Assembly: GCA_934565425.1 (NCBI GenBank)
Contig: CAKTHW010000028.1
Coordinates: 1 to 18,049 of the forward strand
Reading direction: 5' to 3'
Length of the DNA: 18,049 bases
From: an uncultured Oscillospiraceae bacterium
GTDB lineage: Bacteria; Bacillota; Clostridia; Oscillospirales; Oscillospiraceae
Shown: positions 6,913 to 17,664 of the stretch, piece by piece
Layout of the letters: each line of letters begins with the position of its first letter
Position numbering within the stretch: position 1 is the first letter of the stretch
The notes under the pieces: generated by a model
The model's database searches: none
The model's input: the letters and a program-made list of their open reading frames with translations, nothing else
What the model was told of the DNA's origin: nothing
Program-made: the position numbers and the translations under genes

Positions 6913-6921
6913 TGTGGAAAA
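6913..6921 (-). promoter_or_regulatory. DnaA-box-like 9-mer TTTTCCACA (inverted)
   Basis: TGTGGAAAA on the + strand, the reverse complement of TTTTCCACA, thirteen bases after the LysR stop and overlapping the -35 region of the gap promoter. Third intergenic copy in the window. Confidence 0.3.
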
Positions 6922-6943
6922 TCATCTGGAAAAACAGTATAAT
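6915..6943 (+). promoter_or_regulatory. Promoter of gap-pyk
   Basis: A perfect TATAAT (6938-6943) with a weak -35 TGGAAA (6915-6920) at 17 bases. TGGAAAA occurs twice, at 6915-6921 and 6927-6933, 12 bases apart, over the -35 and spacer. The poor -35 plus a direct repeat may mean an activator or repressor is involved. Confidence 0.55.
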
Positions 6944-7022
6944 GAAAGGGGCAAAAGCCGGACATACTACCTCCGATACGAATATCTGACCGATTTTCAA
7001 CGATTCAGGAGGTTTTACAACT

Positions 7023-8033
7023 ATGTCCGTGCGCATCGCAATCAACGGCTTCGGCCGCATCGGCCGCCTGGCCTTCCGCCAGATGTTTGGCACCGAGCTG
7101 TTCGACATCGTGGCCATCAACGACCTGACTTCCCCCAAAATGCTGGCTCACCTGCTCAAATACGACTCCACCCAGGGCACCTATCACCTGGCGGACAAGG
7201 TGACCCACAACGACAATGCCATCCTCATCGCAGGACACACCATCCCCATCTACGCCGAATCCGACGCCTGCAAGCTCCCCTGGGGGGAACTGGGTGTGGA
7301 TGTGGTGCTGGAATGCACTGGCTTCTACACCAGCCGGGAGAAGGCGTCCTCTCACCTGAAGGCGGGGGCGAAAAAGGTGGTCATCTCTGCTCCGGCGGGG
7401 GATGACATTCCCACCATCGTCTACAACGTCAACCACAAGATCCTGCGTCCCAGCGACCGCATCGTCTCCGCCGCCTCCTGCACCACCAACTGTCTGGCGC
7501 CCATGGCGAAGGCCCTCAACGACTGTCATCCCATCATCTCCGGTCTCATGTGTACCATCCATGGCTACACCGGAGACCAGATGACCCTGGACGGCCCGCA
7601 GCGCAAGGGTGACCTGCGTCGTTCCCGTGCCGCTGCTGTGAACATCGTCCCCAACTCCACCGGTGCCGCCAAGGCCATCGGCCTGGTCATCCCGGAGCTG
7701 AAGGGGAAGCTCATCGGCGCCGCTCAGCGGGTGCCGACTCCCACCGGTTCCACCACCCTGCTCCATGCAGTCATCAAAGGGCAGACCAGCGTAGACGAGC
7801 TGAACGCCGCCATCAAATCCCAAACCAACGAATCCTTTGGCTACAACACCGACGAGATCGTGTCCTCCGACATTGTGGGGATGCGCTACGGTTCCCTCTT
7901 TGACGCCACCCAGACCATGGTCATGAACCTGGAGCATAACATGGCTCATGTCCAGGTGGTCTCCTGGTACGACAACGAAAACAGCTACACCTCCCAGATG
8001 GTACGCACCATCGCTTATCTGGCTCAGCTGTGA
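7023..8033 (+). CDS. gap: Glyceraldehyde-3-phosphate dehydrogenase (NAD-dependent, phosphorylating)
   Basis: A 336-residue GAPDH that oxidises glyceraldehyde-3-phosphate to 1,3-bisphosphoglycerate. The N-terminal Rossmann fold opens with [18 protein letters not shown]; the Asp in AINDLT binds the NAD ribose and argues against NADP. The catalytic Cys153 is in [12 protein letters not shown], and the His of [10 protein letters not shown] is the general base (most GAPDHs have HAYT, so Gly follows His here). [24 protein letters not shown] and [12 protein letters not shown] are the remaining phosphate and NAD site segments. AGGAGG at 7007-7012 is ten bases before the ATG. pyk starts 42 bases after the stop with no terminator between, so the two glycolytic genes form one unit. 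pgk, tpi and eno are not in view. Confidence 0.97.
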   Translation: MSVRIAINGFGRIGRLAFRQMFGTELFDIVAINDLTSPKMLAHLLKYDSTQGTYHLADKVTHNDNAILIAGHTIPIYAESDACKLPWGELGVDVVLECTGFYTSREKASSHLKAGAKKVVISAPAGDDIPTIVYNVNHKILRPSDRIVSAASCTTNCLAPMAKALNDCHPIISGLMCTIHGYTGDQMTLDGPQRKGDLRRSRAAAVNIVPNSTGAAKAIGLVIPELKGKLIGAAQRVPTPTGSTTLLHAVIKGQTSVDELNAAIKSQTNESFGYNTDEIVSSDIVGMRYGSLFDATQTMVMNLEHNMAHVQVVSWYDNENSYTSQMVRTIAYLAQL

Positions 8034-8075
8034 CCGAACAGCCGCCATGGGAGGGTTGAGAAAGGGGTAATTGCC

Positions 8076-9488
8076 ATGAAAAAGACCAAGATCATTTGCA
8101 CGATGGGTCCCGCCTGCACCGACCATGACACGCTGACTAAAATGGTGGAAGCGGGGATGAACGTGGCGCGGTTCAATTTCTCCCACGGCAGTCACGAAGA
8201 GCATCAGCGAAATATCGAATTAGTGAAGCAGGTGCGAGAGGAACTGGATCAGCCCATCGCTCTCATGCTGGACACCAAGGGACCGGAGTTTCGCATCGGC
8301 ACCTTTGGGGAAAAGCAGGTGGAGCTGGTAGCTGGTGAGACCTTCACTCTGACCGCCGAACCGGTGGTGGGTGACGTTCATCAGGTGTCTGTCTCCTGTC
8401 CCGCTATGTTCCAGCGGCTGGAGGTAGGCGACCCCATTCTCATCAACGACGGTCTGGTGACCATCCAGGTCACAGAGCGGGATAACACCCACGCGGTCTG
8501 TAAGGTGGTCATCGGCGGGGTCATCAGCAACAACAAGAGCATGAGCTTCCCCAACAAGATTTTGCACACGGAATACCTCAGTCAGCAGGACAAGGACGAC
8601 CTGCTGTTCGGCATCCACATGGATGTGGATTACGTGGCGGCGTCCTTCGTCTCCACTGCGCAAGATATGCAGGATTTACGGACATTTCTGGACGAGAACG
8701 GCGGGCAGGAGATTGACATCATCGCCAAGATCGAAAACCGTTCCGGTGTGGACAACGCCGACGCCATTTTGGACTACTGCGACGGCATCATGGTAGCACG
8801 TGGGGACCTGGGTGTGGAGATTCCTTATGAAGAACTGCCTCCTATCCAAAAGCAGCTCATCCAGCTCTGCCTGAAGCGGGGCAAGATTGTCATCACCGCC
8901 ACGGAAATGCTGGAGTCCATGACCACCAAGCCCCGTCCCACCCGTGCCGAAATCTCCGACGTGGCCAACGCCGTCTACGACGGTTCCAGCGCCATCATGC
9001 TCTCCGGCGAGACCGCCGCGGGACAGTATCCGGTGGAGGCCGTCCAGGCCATGAGCCGCATCGCTATGCGGACAGAAGAGGATATTTCCTACGAAAATCG
9101 GTTCCGCAACACCGATTTTCACCTGTATCATTCCAACGATGCCATGAGCCACGGTGCCTGCGCCCTGGCCATCGACACCAAGGTCAGCGCCATCGTGGTC
9201 TGCACCCTCAGCGGGGATACGGCGCGGCAGGTGTCCCGGTTCCGCTGTCCCAAGCCCATCATTGGCATGACCACAAAACGGAAGGTTTGGAATCAGCTGT
9301 CCCTGGCCTGGAACGTGCAGCCGGCCATGAGTGAGCAGTTCCCCACGGTGGACGTCTTACTCTATCATGCCCGAAAGGCGGCAAAGGAATCCGGTTTGGT
9401 GCAGGCAGGGGACCGGATCATCATCACCGCCGGTATCACCAATGGCACGTCGGGCAATACTGACCTCATCAAAATGGAAGAAATCTAA
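8076..9488 (+). CDS. pyk: Pyruvate kinase
   Basis: A 470-residue pyruvate kinase (PEP + ADP to pyruvate + ATP). It starts with TKIICTMGPACTD and FNFSHGSHEEH. LDTKGPEFRIG carries Glu at the position where potassium-dependent enzymes have Glu rather than Lys. The B domain runs about 72-165. The catalytic lysine is in IIAKIENRSG, followed by GIMVARGDLGVE (about 235-246). ITATEMLESM is slightly unusual, Glu replacing the common Gln. Next are PTRAEISDVANAVYDGSSA, IMLSGETAAGQYP and a C-terminal allosteric domain. The extra C-terminal PEP-utiliser-like domain found in Bacillus-type Pyk (about 585 residues) is absent. AAAGGGG lies before the ATG. The gene follows gap and is ended by a hairpin at 9507-9542. 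Confidence 0.97.
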   Translation: MKKTKIICTMGPACTDHDTLTKMVEAGMNVARFNFSHGSHEEHQRNIELVKQVREELDQPIALMLDTKGPEFRIGTFGEKQVELVAGETFTLTAEPVVGDVHQVSVSCPAMFQRLEVGDPILINDGLVTIQVTERDNTHAVCKVVIGGVISNNKSMSFPNKILHTEYLSQQDKDDLLFGIHMDVDYVAASFVSTAQDMQDLRTFLDENGGQEIDIIAKIENRSGVDNADAILDYCDGIMVARGDLGVEIPYEELPPIQKQLIQLCLKRGKIVITATEMLESMTTKPRPTRAEISDVANAVYDGSSAIMLSGETAAGQYPVEAVQAMSRIAMRTEEDISYENRFRNTDFHLYHSNDAMSHGACALAIDTKVSAIVVCTLSGDTARQVSRFRCPKPIIGMTTKRKVWNQLSLAWNVQPAMSEQFPTVDVLLYHARKAAKESGLVQAGDRIIITAGITNGTSGNTDLIKMEEI

Positions 9489-9506
9489 GTTTTTTGACCA
9501 GAAACA

Positions 9507-9542
9507 AAGGACCCCTTCCAGCCCATCGGAAGGGGTCCTTTT
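9507..9542 (+). terminator. Terminator-like hairpin after pyk
   Basis: AAGGACCCCTTCC (9507-9519) pairs perfectly with GGAAGGGGTCCTT (9528-9540) around an eight-base loop, with four T at 9539-9542. The short T-run and the ribosome binding site of the next gene only about ten bases later suggest partial termination or 3'-end protection. Confidence 0.8.
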
Positions 9543-9569
9543 GACAGAAGAGAAGGAGCGATACATACG

Positions 9570-10892
9570 ATGAAAATTCCCACCATGAAATCGGATGTCC
9601 TGCGGCAGTACCAGGAAAAACTCACCACGCCAGAGGAGGCCGTCCAGCTGGTGAAGAGCGGCGACCGGGTCTATTACGGCGTCAACATCTCCACTCCCTA
9701 CGGCATCGACAATCTGCTGGCCAAGCGGGAACCGGAGCTGGAGGACGTGACCGTAGGCGGCGCAAGCTGCTTCCTGCCCAATGGTCTGCTGAACCCTGAC
9801 AGCAAGGCGTTCCACCCCAACACTTTTTTCTTCGGCACCTCGGAACGTGCCGCCCAAAAGGTCAAATATGTGGAACACACCAGCGCCCACCTGAGCGAGA
9901 CGGACAACTGGGTGTACAACATCCTGCGCCCCAATGTGGTTTTCCTGCCCGTCTCCGTTCCCGATGAAAACGGTGCTATGTCCATGGGTCCTGCCGGTCT
10001 GGTGTGCGGCCCCTATCTGCTGGACTGCTGCGAGACCATCGTGCTGGTGGTGAACAAGAATATCCCCTATATGCGCTCCGATTTCATGGCGCACATCTCC
10101 GACGCCACCTGCATCGTGGAGATGGACGAACCCCTGGTCTCCATCCCTAACCTGGAACCCTCCCCGGCACTGGAGGCCATCTCCACCTTTATCGCCAACC
10201 AGACCTGTGACGGTGCCTGCATTCAAATGGGCATCGGCGACCTGTCCACAGCGGTGGGCTTCGGCCTGCGGAATAAGAACGACCTGGGCATTCACAGCGA
10301 GATGATGGGCGACTCCATGATGGAGCTAGTGAAGCGGGGCAACGTGACCAATACTCGAAAAGCCTATCTGCCTGGCGTCTCCAGCGCTGCCTTTTTGATG
10401 GGCACCAGGGACCTGTACGAGTGGGCGGACTGGAACGATCAGCTCTATTTCCTCCCCTCGCCCATCTGCAATAACCCTCTGAACATCGCCAAAAATGACA
10501 ACGTGCTGTCGGTGAATACGGCGTTGGAGATCGACCTGGTGGGACAGGTGGTAGCTGACAACATTGTAGGCACCCAATACAGTTCCATCGGCGGTCAGTT
10601 GGACTTTGTCCAGGGTGCGCAGCTGTCCAAGGGCGGCAAATCTTTTATCGCCCTCACCTCCACCCACACCAAAAACGGCCAGCTTTACAGCAACATCGTC
10701 CCTCGTTTCCAGGCCGGCACCTTCGTCACCACTCCTCGCTCCTGCGTCCAGTATGTGGTCACGGAGTACGGCTGCGTGAACTTGAAACTGCTGACCATGC
10801 GGGAACGGGTGCTGGCGCTCATCAGTCTGGCACACCCCTCTTTTCGGGAACAGCTGCGGGATCAGGCCAAGGAGTTTGGGCTTCTCCCGTAA
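9570..10892 (+). CDS. Acetyl-CoA hydrolase/CoA-transferase family protein
   Basis: A 440-residue member of the family containing 4-hydroxybutyrate, succinate (Cat1) and butyryl-CoA:acetate CoA-transferases. These move CoA between acyl groups through a glutamyl-CoA thioester. The expected catalytic Glu is Glu244 in LGIHSEMMGD. Other family segments are the N-terminal SGDRVYYGVNISTPYGID, CIQMGIGDLSTAVG, VGTQYSSIGGQLDFVQGA and the C-terminal VVTEYGCVNLK followed by RERVLALISLAHPSFREQL. In gut clostridia such an enzyme often finishes butyrate formation with acetate as CoA acceptor, which would suit its place after gap-pyk, but substrate preference cannot be read from these motifs. AAGGAG (9553-9558) precedes the ATG. 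No credible promoter fits between the pyk hairpin and this gene. Confidence 0.88.
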   Translation: MKIPTMKSDVLRQYQEKLTTPEEAVQLVKSGDRVYYGVNISTPYGIDNLLAKREPELEDVTVGGASCFLPNGLLNPDSKAFHPNTFFFGTSERAAQKVKYVEHTSAHLSETDNWVYNILRPNVVFLPVSVPDENGAMSMGPAGLVCGPYLLDCCETIVLVVNKNIPYMRSDFMAHISDATCIVEMDEPLVSIPNLEPSPALEAISTFIANQTCDGACIQMGIGDLSTAVGFGLRNKNDLGIHSEMMGDSMMELVKRGNVTNTRKAYLPGVSSAAFLMGTRDLYEWADWNDQLYFLPSPICNNPLNIAKNDNVLSVNTALEIDLVGQVVADNIVGTQYSSIGGQLDFVQGAQLSKGGKSFIALTSTHTKNGQLYSNIVPRFQAGTFVTTPRSCVQYVVTEYGCVNLKLLTMRERVLALISLAHPSFREQLRDQAKEFGLLP

Positions 10893-10917
10893 TCGAAAAA
10901 CTCGATTTTATCAAACA

Positions 10918-10956
10918 AAAAGGAACCCTTCTGACTCGTCCAGAAGGGTTCCTTTT
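10918..10956. terminator. Bidirectional terminator between the CoA-transferase gene and rnhA
   Basis: AAAAGGAACCCTTCTG (10918-10933) pairs perfectly with CAGAAGGGTTCCTTTT (10941-10956) around a seven-base loop. The A/T ends make U-runs on both strands, and the rnhA stop is only two bases away, so it serves both converging genes. Confidence 0.92.
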
Positions 10957-10958
10957 CG

Positions 10959-11396
10959 TTATTTCAGCTTTTGCCACTCTGCCACGGCCAGTTCATCGCA
11001 GCGGTTGTTGTAGGGGTTCTCTGCATGGCCTTTTACCCAGTGGAGATGCACTTCGTGCCGGTCACACAAATCCAGCAAAACCGCCCACAGGTCGGAATTT
11101 AAAGCGGGTTTTTTATCCGCTTTCTTCCACCCTCGTTTTCGCCAGCCCACAGCCCAGCCTTTTTCCAAAGCGTCAATGACATATTTGGAATCGGAGTACA
11201 GCTCCACGATGCAGGGTTGATTCAAGGCGCGCAGCCCTTCGATCACACCAGTCAGCTCCATTCGGTTGTTGGTGGTGTTCTTTTCCCCGCCGGAGAGTTC
11301 CTTTTTGTGATTTCCATACAGTAAAATTGCCGCCCAGCCGCCAGGGCCAGGGTTGCCAGAACAAGCGCCATCGGTGTACAAGGTTACGGTCTTCAT
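10959..11396 (-). CDS. rnhA: Ribonuclease HI
   Basis: A 145-residue RNase HI, which cleaves the RNA strand of RNA-DNA hybrids with two metal ions. The full active site is present: Asp9 in LYTDGACSGNPGPGGWA, Glu47 in NNRMELTG, Asp69 in LYSDSKYVI, His124 in HWVKGHAENPYNN and Asp134 in NRCDELA. The basic protrusion or handle is also there (GWRKRGWKKADKKPALN, about 84-100), as in E. coli type RNase HI and unlike handle-less forms. On the minus strand AAGGAGGAGAGG directly precedes the ATG. It follows gyrA by 77 bases with a weak terminator-like hairpin between, so it is either a read-through tail of the gyrase operon or has a promoter I cannot see. Removing R-loops pairs sensibly with gyrase. Confidence 0.97.
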   Translation of the reverse strand: MKTVTLYTDGACSGNPGPGGWAAILLYGNHKKELSGGEKNTTNNRMELTGVIEGLRALNQPCIVELYSDSKYVIDALEKGWAVGWRKRGWKKADKKPALNSDLWAVLLDLCDRHEVHLHWVKGHAENPYNNRCDELAVAEWQKLK

Positions 11397-11422
11397 CCTC
11401 TCCTCCTTCCACGGTCAGACAG

Positions 11423-11453
11423 AAAACGGACGGGACTCATCGCCTCGTCCGTT
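11423..11453 (-). terminator. Probable terminator after gyrA
   Basis: On the minus strand AACGGACG (11446-11453) pairs with CGTCCGTT (11425-11432) around a 13-base loop in which GG/CC may add pairs, and four U follow. The stem is short and the U-run weak, so leakage into rnhA is likely. Confidence 0.5.
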
Positions 11454-11473
11454 GTTCTGAAATACACGTTTTT

Positions 11474-14008
11474 TTACACAGTTGTGGATTCCTCTGTGCC
11501 TTCTTCCGGCGTGACCTCTACTGTTTCTTCCTCAGAGGGAACTTCTTCTTCCTCTTCTTCACAGGTGGTAGCCAGAGAAATGACCTTGCCGCCTTCGGCC
11601 ACGGTCATGATGTGCACACCCTGAGTCACACGGCCGTACAGGTTGATGCCGCTGACCGCAGTACGGATGATAGTGCCGTCGTCGGAGATCATCAGCGCGT
11701 CATCCTTGTCCTGCACCACAGCAGCACAAGCCACCGGGCCAGTCTTTTCGGTGATGCGGTAGTTCTTGCTGCCGAAGCCGCCGCGGGTTTGCAGGCTGTA
11801 CTCTTCCAGAAGGGTGCGCTTGCCGTAGCCCTGCTCGGTGATGGTCAGCAGGCTGCTGCCCTGGCTGGACACGCCGGCAGCCACCAGCCAATCCCCTTCT
11901 TTCAGGCGGATGCCACGGACGCCCACAGCGTCACGACCCATGCAACGTACGTCGCTCTCATGGAATCGAATGGCCATACCCTCGTGGGTGACCAGGAACA
12001 CGTCCTGATCGCCGTCGGTACGGCAGACAGAGATCAACTCGTCCCCTTCCTCCAGGTTCAGAGCACGGATGCCGGCCTTCCGGGCGGTGTTCAGGCTGGA
12101 CAGGGTGATGCGCTTGACGGTGCCAAACCGGGTGGCAAAGACCAGGAACTCGTCGTCGGTGAACTCCCGAATGGGGATCATGGCCGTGACCTTTTCCCCC
12201 TGCTCCACCGGCAGAACGTTGACCAGGTTGGTGCCCTTAGCGGTACGACCCGCTTCGGGAATCTGGTATCCCTTCTTCCGATGCACTTTGCCGGTGTTGG
12301 TGAAGAACAGGATATAGTCATGGGTGGAGGAGGTGAACAGGGTGGTCACGTAGTCCTCTTCCCGGGTGGTCATGGCGTTGACGCCCTTGCCGCCACGGCG
12401 CTGGCTGCGGTAAGCGGAAGCGGGGGTGCGCTTCAGGTAACCGGCGTTGCTCATGGTGAACACGCAGGTCTCTTCCTCGATCAAGTCCTCGATGTCGATC
12501 TCATCCTCCACCTGTTCGATGGCGGTTCTGCGGTCGTCACCGTACTTTTCCTTGATCTCCAGAAGCTCGTCCTTCAGCACGCCCTTCATCTTCTCTTCGT
12601 CGGCCAACAGGCTGGCGTAGTAGGCGATCTTCTCTTCCAGTTCCTTGTACTCTGCCAGCAGCTTATCCCGTTCCAGACCCTGGAGTCGTTTCAGCTGCAT
12701 ATCCAGAATGGCCTGTGCCTGAATGTCGTCCAGACCGAACCGGTTCATCAGGTTCTCCTTGGCGTTGTCATAGCTGCTGCGGATGATGCGAATGACCTCG
12801 TCGATGTTGTCCTGGGCGATGAGCAGACCCTCCAACAGGTGGGCACGAGCCTCTGCCTTCTTCTTGTCATAGATGGTACGGCGGGTCAGCACCTGCATCT
12901 GGAAGTCGATGTACTCGTCCAAAATCTGACGGAGAGTCAGGATGCGGGGCTGCTTCTGGTTGTGTACCAGGGCCAGCATGACCACAGCGAAGGTGGTCTG
13001 GAGCTGGGTCTGGATGAACAGGCGGTTCAAGACCACCTGGGGATTGGCGTCCTTTTTCAGCTCGATGACAATGCGCATACCCTCTCGGTCAGACTCGTCA
13101 CGCAGGCCGGAGATGCCTTCCAACCGCTTGGCGTGGACCTGTTCGGCGATATTTTCGATCAATCGAGCCTTATTGACCTGATAGGGCAGCTCGGTGACGA
13201 TGATGCGGGTGCGGCCAGCGCCGAACTCCTCCATCTCGGTCTTTGCCCGGACGGTGATCTTCCCTCGGCCGGTGCCGTAGGCGGCACGGATGCCGCTGCG
13301 GCCCATGATGATGCCGCTGGTGGGGAAGTCAGGACCCTGGATGTGCTCCATCAGGTCGTCCAGGCCCGCTTCCGGGTTTTCCATCACGCAGATGGTGCCA
13401 TCGATGACCTCCCGCAGGTTGTGGGGCGGGATGTTGGTGGTCATGCCGACAGCGATACCGGCGGAGCCGTTGACCAGCAGGTTGGGGAAACGGGAGGGCA
13501 GGACACGGGGTTCCTGGCGGCTCTCGTCGAAGTTGGGGTCCCAATCCACCGTGTCTTTTTCGATGTCCCGCAGCATTTCGCTGGAGATCTTGGACAGACG
13601 GGCTTCAGTGTAACGGTAAGCAGCAGGAGGGTCGCCGTCCACGCTGCCGAAGTTGCCGTGGCCGTCCACCAAGGGGTACCGCATGGAGAAGGTCTGTGCC
13701 AGACGCACCAGGGCGTCATAGACAGAGCTGTCGCCATGGGGATGATACCGACCCAACACGTCGCCCACGCAGGTGGCGGACTTCTTGAAGGGGCGGTCAG
13801 AGGTCAGATTGTCCTCGTACATAGCATACAGGATACGGCGGTGCACCGGCTTCAGACCATCCCGCACATCGGGCAGGGCACGGCCGACGATGACGGACAT
13901 GGCATAGTCCATGTACGCCGTCTGCATCTCGTGCTCTAGGTCGATCTCGACAATTTTCTGTTCCGGATAGGCAATATCCTGTGGTTCATAATCTTTTTTC
14001 TTACTCAA
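11474..14008 (-). CDS. gyrA: DNA gyrase subunit A
   Basis: An 844-residue gyrase A subunit, which breaks and rejoins DNA in negative supercoiling. The catalytic tyrosine is Tyr133 in YRYTEARLS. The quinolone-resistance region reads [17 protein letters not shown], with Ser94 and Asp98 (E. coli Ser83 and Asp87) in the susceptible form. The GyrA box QRRGGKG, near residue 536, marks the wrapping C-terminal domain as gyrase and not topoisomerase IV. The protein ends in an acidic tail rich in Glu and Thr. The start is TTG at 14006-14008, with GAGGT (14017-14021) eight bases upstream. The gyrB stop is 22 bases before the gene, so the two subunits are co-transcribed. A very long open frame on the opposite strand is a by-product of the C-rich third codon positions. 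Confidence 0.97.
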   Translation of the reverse strand: MSKKKDYEPQDIAYPEQKIVEIDLEHEMQTAYMDYAMSVIVGRALPDVRDGLKPVHRRILYAMYEDNLTSDRPFKKSATCVGDVLGRYHPHGDSSVYDALVRLAQTFSMRYPLVDGHGNFGSVDGDPPAAYRYTEARLSKISSEMLRDIEKDTVDWDPNFDESRQEPRVLPSRFPNLLVNGSAGIAVGMTTNIPPHNLREVIDGTICVMENPEAGLDDLMEHIQGPDFPTSGIIMGRSGIRAAYGTGRGKITVRAKTEMEEFGAGRTRIIVTELPYQVNKARLIENIAEQVHAKRLEGISGLRDESDREGMRIVIELKKDANPQVVLNRLFIQTQLQTTFAVVMLALVHNQKQPRILTLRQILDEYIDFQMQVLTRRTIYDKKKAEARAHLLEGLLIAQDNIDEVIRIIRSSYDNAKENLMNRFGLDDIQAQAILDMQLKRLQGLERDKLLAEYKELEEKIAYYASLLADEEKMKGVLKDELLEIKEKYGDDRRTAIEQVEDEIDIEDLIEEETCVFTMSNAGYLKRTPASAYRSQRRGGKGVNAMTTREEDYVTTLFTSSTHDYILFFTNTGKVHRKKGYQIPEAGRTAKGTNLVNVLPVEQGEKVTAMIPIREFTDDEFLVFATRFGTVKRITLSSLNTARKAGIRALNLEEGDELISVCRTDGDQDVFLVTHEGMAIRFHESDVRCMGRDAVGVRGIRLKEGDWLVAAGVSSQGSSLLTITEQGYGKRTLLEEYSLQTRGGFGSKNYRITEKTGPVACAAVVQDKDDALMISDDGTIIRTAVSGINLYGRVTQGVHIMTVAEGGKVISLATTCEEEEEEVPSEEETVEVTPEEGTEESTTV

Positions 14009-14030
14009 AACGATTTACCTCACAACGACA

Positions 14031-16040
<2,010 letters not shown>

Positions 16041-16048
16041 TTACAAAT

Positions 16049-16321
16049 TCAATCGGTCTGGATCCCCGCTTCCCACCGGCGCAGCAGCGTCTGGCTGGAG
16101 AGCTGGGCGATATAGACCGTCTGGTTTCCTTTGGTTTTGGGTTTGGCGCAGACCACGAAGCTCTTGGGCAGCTCTTCGCTGATGCTGACCACTTCCCCAT
16201 TCCGCTCCGCTCGATTCAAGTACTGGCGGGTGCGGTAGGACTGGGAGGTGATGTCCAGGTCAAAGATGCCCAGGATCTCCGATTCATGCACGATGGTGTT
16301 CTGACCCAAATGCAGGTACAT
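16049..16321 (-). CDS. remB: RemB (DUF370) small regulator
   Basis: A 90-residue DUF370 protein, the YaaB/RemB family known from the Bacillus origin region and linked there to matrix gene control; the relative RemA is a DNA-binding protein. The N-terminal MYLHLGQNTIVHESEILGIF and FDLDITSQSYRTRQYL are the family signature. The remaining VVCAKPKTKGNQTVYIAQLS and TLLRRWE complete the usual length. AGGGAGGG lies six bases before the ATG. It sits 12 bases after recF and before gyrB, exactly the Bacillus order, which supports the assignment. Its job in this organism is unknown. Confidence 0.9.
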   Translation of the reverse strand: MYLHLGQNTIVHESEILGIFDLDITSQSYRTRQYLNRAERNGEVVSISEELPKSFVVCAKPKTKGNQTVYIAQLSSQTLLRRWEAGIQTD

Positions 16322-16333
16322 AACTTTCCCTCC

Positions 16334-17440
16334 CTAAGGCGCTAGTGCGCCGTTTTCGATGTGCAGCACCTTTCCTGCCTCCAGCTGGTGCAGGCGCTGT
16401 TCTTCACAGCAGGTGATGAAAACCTGGCCGCCGGTGATGCGGTTGAGGACGAATTCCTGCCGTCTCAGGTCCAATTCGCTCAAAACATCGTCCAACAGCA
16501 GCACCGGGTATTCCTCATAGGTCTCATACAAAATCTCCCGCTGTGCCAATTTTAAGGCCAGAGAAGCGGTGCGAGTCTGCCCCTGGCTGGCGTACTGCTT
16601 GGCAGGCATCCCATTGATATCCACAAGCAAGTCGTCCTTATGGGGGCCGGAGAGGCAGCTGTGGCTGTCCAGCTCCGCCTGCCAATGGTTCCTCATATGT
16701 GTCCAAAGCTGTGGAAAAAGTACGTCCGGTTTGGCCTTGGGGTCTTCCACCGTTTTCACTGTCTGGTACCCCAAAGTCAAGGTCTCCCGTCCATCAGAGC
16801 AGTCTCGATGGATGATAGGAGCGTATTGGTTGAGCTTTTTGATGAAGTGGGCACGGTAGTGGATGAGCAACGCGCCGGTCTGACACATCCTCACGTTATA
16901 GTCTTCCAGCAAATCCAGCAATTTAGGCTGTTCCGGCCAATCTTTCAAAATCCTGGTCTTCTGCTCATACAGCCGCTTATACTCTGCCAAAGCTTCCGCG
17001 TAGCGAGGACGGAGCTGACAGATGACGCTGTCCAGGAAATTCCGCCGGGCGGAGGCGCCAGAGCGGATCAGGTACAGATCCTCCGGACAGAACAGGACGG
17101 TATTCAAGATGCCAGCCAATTCGCCGGCGCTCTTCAACCGCACCCCGTTCTTTTTCAGCCCTCGCCGCTGTCCCCGCCGAAGCCGCGCTTCCAACAAAAA
17201 GTCCCGATTCCGGCTGGTGAGCTGACACAAGATCTCCGCCTCCGGTTGGTCGAAGGCGATCAGCTCTCTGTCCCATCTGGCACGGTGACTCCGGCAGGCG
17301 GACAGGTAGGCGATGGCCTCGATGAGATTGGTCTTCCCCTGGGCGTTGTCGCCGTAGATGACATTGATGGTGGGAGAGAAATCCACATCCAATGTGGAAT
17401 AGTTCCGAAAATGGTGCAGGGTCAGGTGATGGACGATCAT
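16334..17440 (-). CDS. recF: Recombination mediator RecF
   Basis: A 368-residue SMC-like ABC ATPase that helps RecOR load RecA on gapped DNA. Walker A is GDNAQGKT (30-37). The preceding [19 protein letters not shown] is the RecF N-terminal signature. The ABC signature region is around [16 protein letters not shown] (about 283-298). Walker B with the D-loop is [13 protein letters not shown] (about 309-321), and the H-loop segment QVFITCCEE follows. Length is normal. Its ATG overlaps the yaaA stop by four bases (17437-17440), indicating translational coupling. Confidence 0.96.
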   Translation of the reverse strand: MIVHHLTLHHFRNYSTLDVDFSPTINVIYGDNAQGKTNLIEAIAYLSACRSHRARWDRELIAFDQPEAEILCQLTSRNRDFLLEARLRRGQRRGLKKNGVRLKSAGELAGILNTVLFCPEDLYLIRSGASARRNFLDSVICQLRPRYAEALAEYKRLYEQKTRILKDWPEQPKLLDLLEDYNVRMCQTGALLIHYRAHFIKKLNQYAPIIHRDCSDGRETLTLGYQTVKTVEDPKAKPDVLFPQLWTHMRNHWQAELDSHSCLSGPHKDDLLVDINGMPAKQYASQGQTRTASLALKLAQREILYETYEEYPVLLLDDVLSELDLRRQEFVLNRITGGQVFITCCEEQRLHQLEAGKVLHIENGALAP

Positions 17441-17649
17441 TGGATGCTGACCGTCTCTTCTCCCAAGGTCACGGTGTCACCGGGACGCAGCTTCTTGCCC
17501 CGCATGGTGCACACTTCCCCATTGACCAGCACGTCGCCCTCTTGAATGAGGGTCTTTGCCTCGCCGCCGCTGTTGACCAGCCCGGCGTATTTCAGCAGGG
17601 CGTCCAGCTTGATGAATTCGGTAGAAATAGTGACAGTTTCTTTTTTCAT
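17437..17649 (-). CDS. yaaA: S4-domain protein YaaA (RlbA family)
   Basis: A 70-residue protein consisting almost wholly of an S4 RNA-binding domain: [20 protein letters not shown], then [15 protein letters not shown] and [11 protein letters not shown]. This is the small S4 protein conserved between dnaN and recF in Firmicutes, thought to act in ribosome-related RNA binding. GAGG lies about eight bases before its ATG. It lies 15 bases downstream of dnaN and overlaps recF by four bases, so it is part of one transcript. Confidence 0.93.
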   Translation of the reverse strand: MKKETVTISTEFIKLDALLKYAGLVNSGGEAKTLIQEGDVLVNGEVCTMRGKKLRPGDTVTLGEETVSIQ

Positions 17650-17664
17650 GGGTAAAACCTCGAT

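Noticed and set aside
9541..9569. Perfect TTGACA right after the pyk hairpin as a -35 for the CoA-transferase gene
   Set aside because: A -10 at 16-18 bases would fall at the start codon, and the sequence there (CATACG, or TACATA at 15 bases) is poor. Such a transcript would lack the good ribosome site at 9553-9558.
11425..11453. Hammerhead-ribozyme-like string GATGAGTCC between gyrA and rnhA (minus strand)
   Set aside because: The required CGAAA partner and the three-stem layout are missing; the region is better read as a weak terminator.
11327..13939. An 870-residue open frame on the + strand opposite rnhA and gyrA
   Set aside because: It lies antisense to two unmistakable genes, its composition (many His, Val, Gly, Leu, Gln runs) is that of a reversed GC-rich gene, and no family motif appears. 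C-biased third positions remove stops from this antisense frame.
11940..14000. Possible quinolone-resistance change in gyrA
   Set aside because: The key positions read Ser94 and Asp98, the susceptible residues; nothing unusual is seen.
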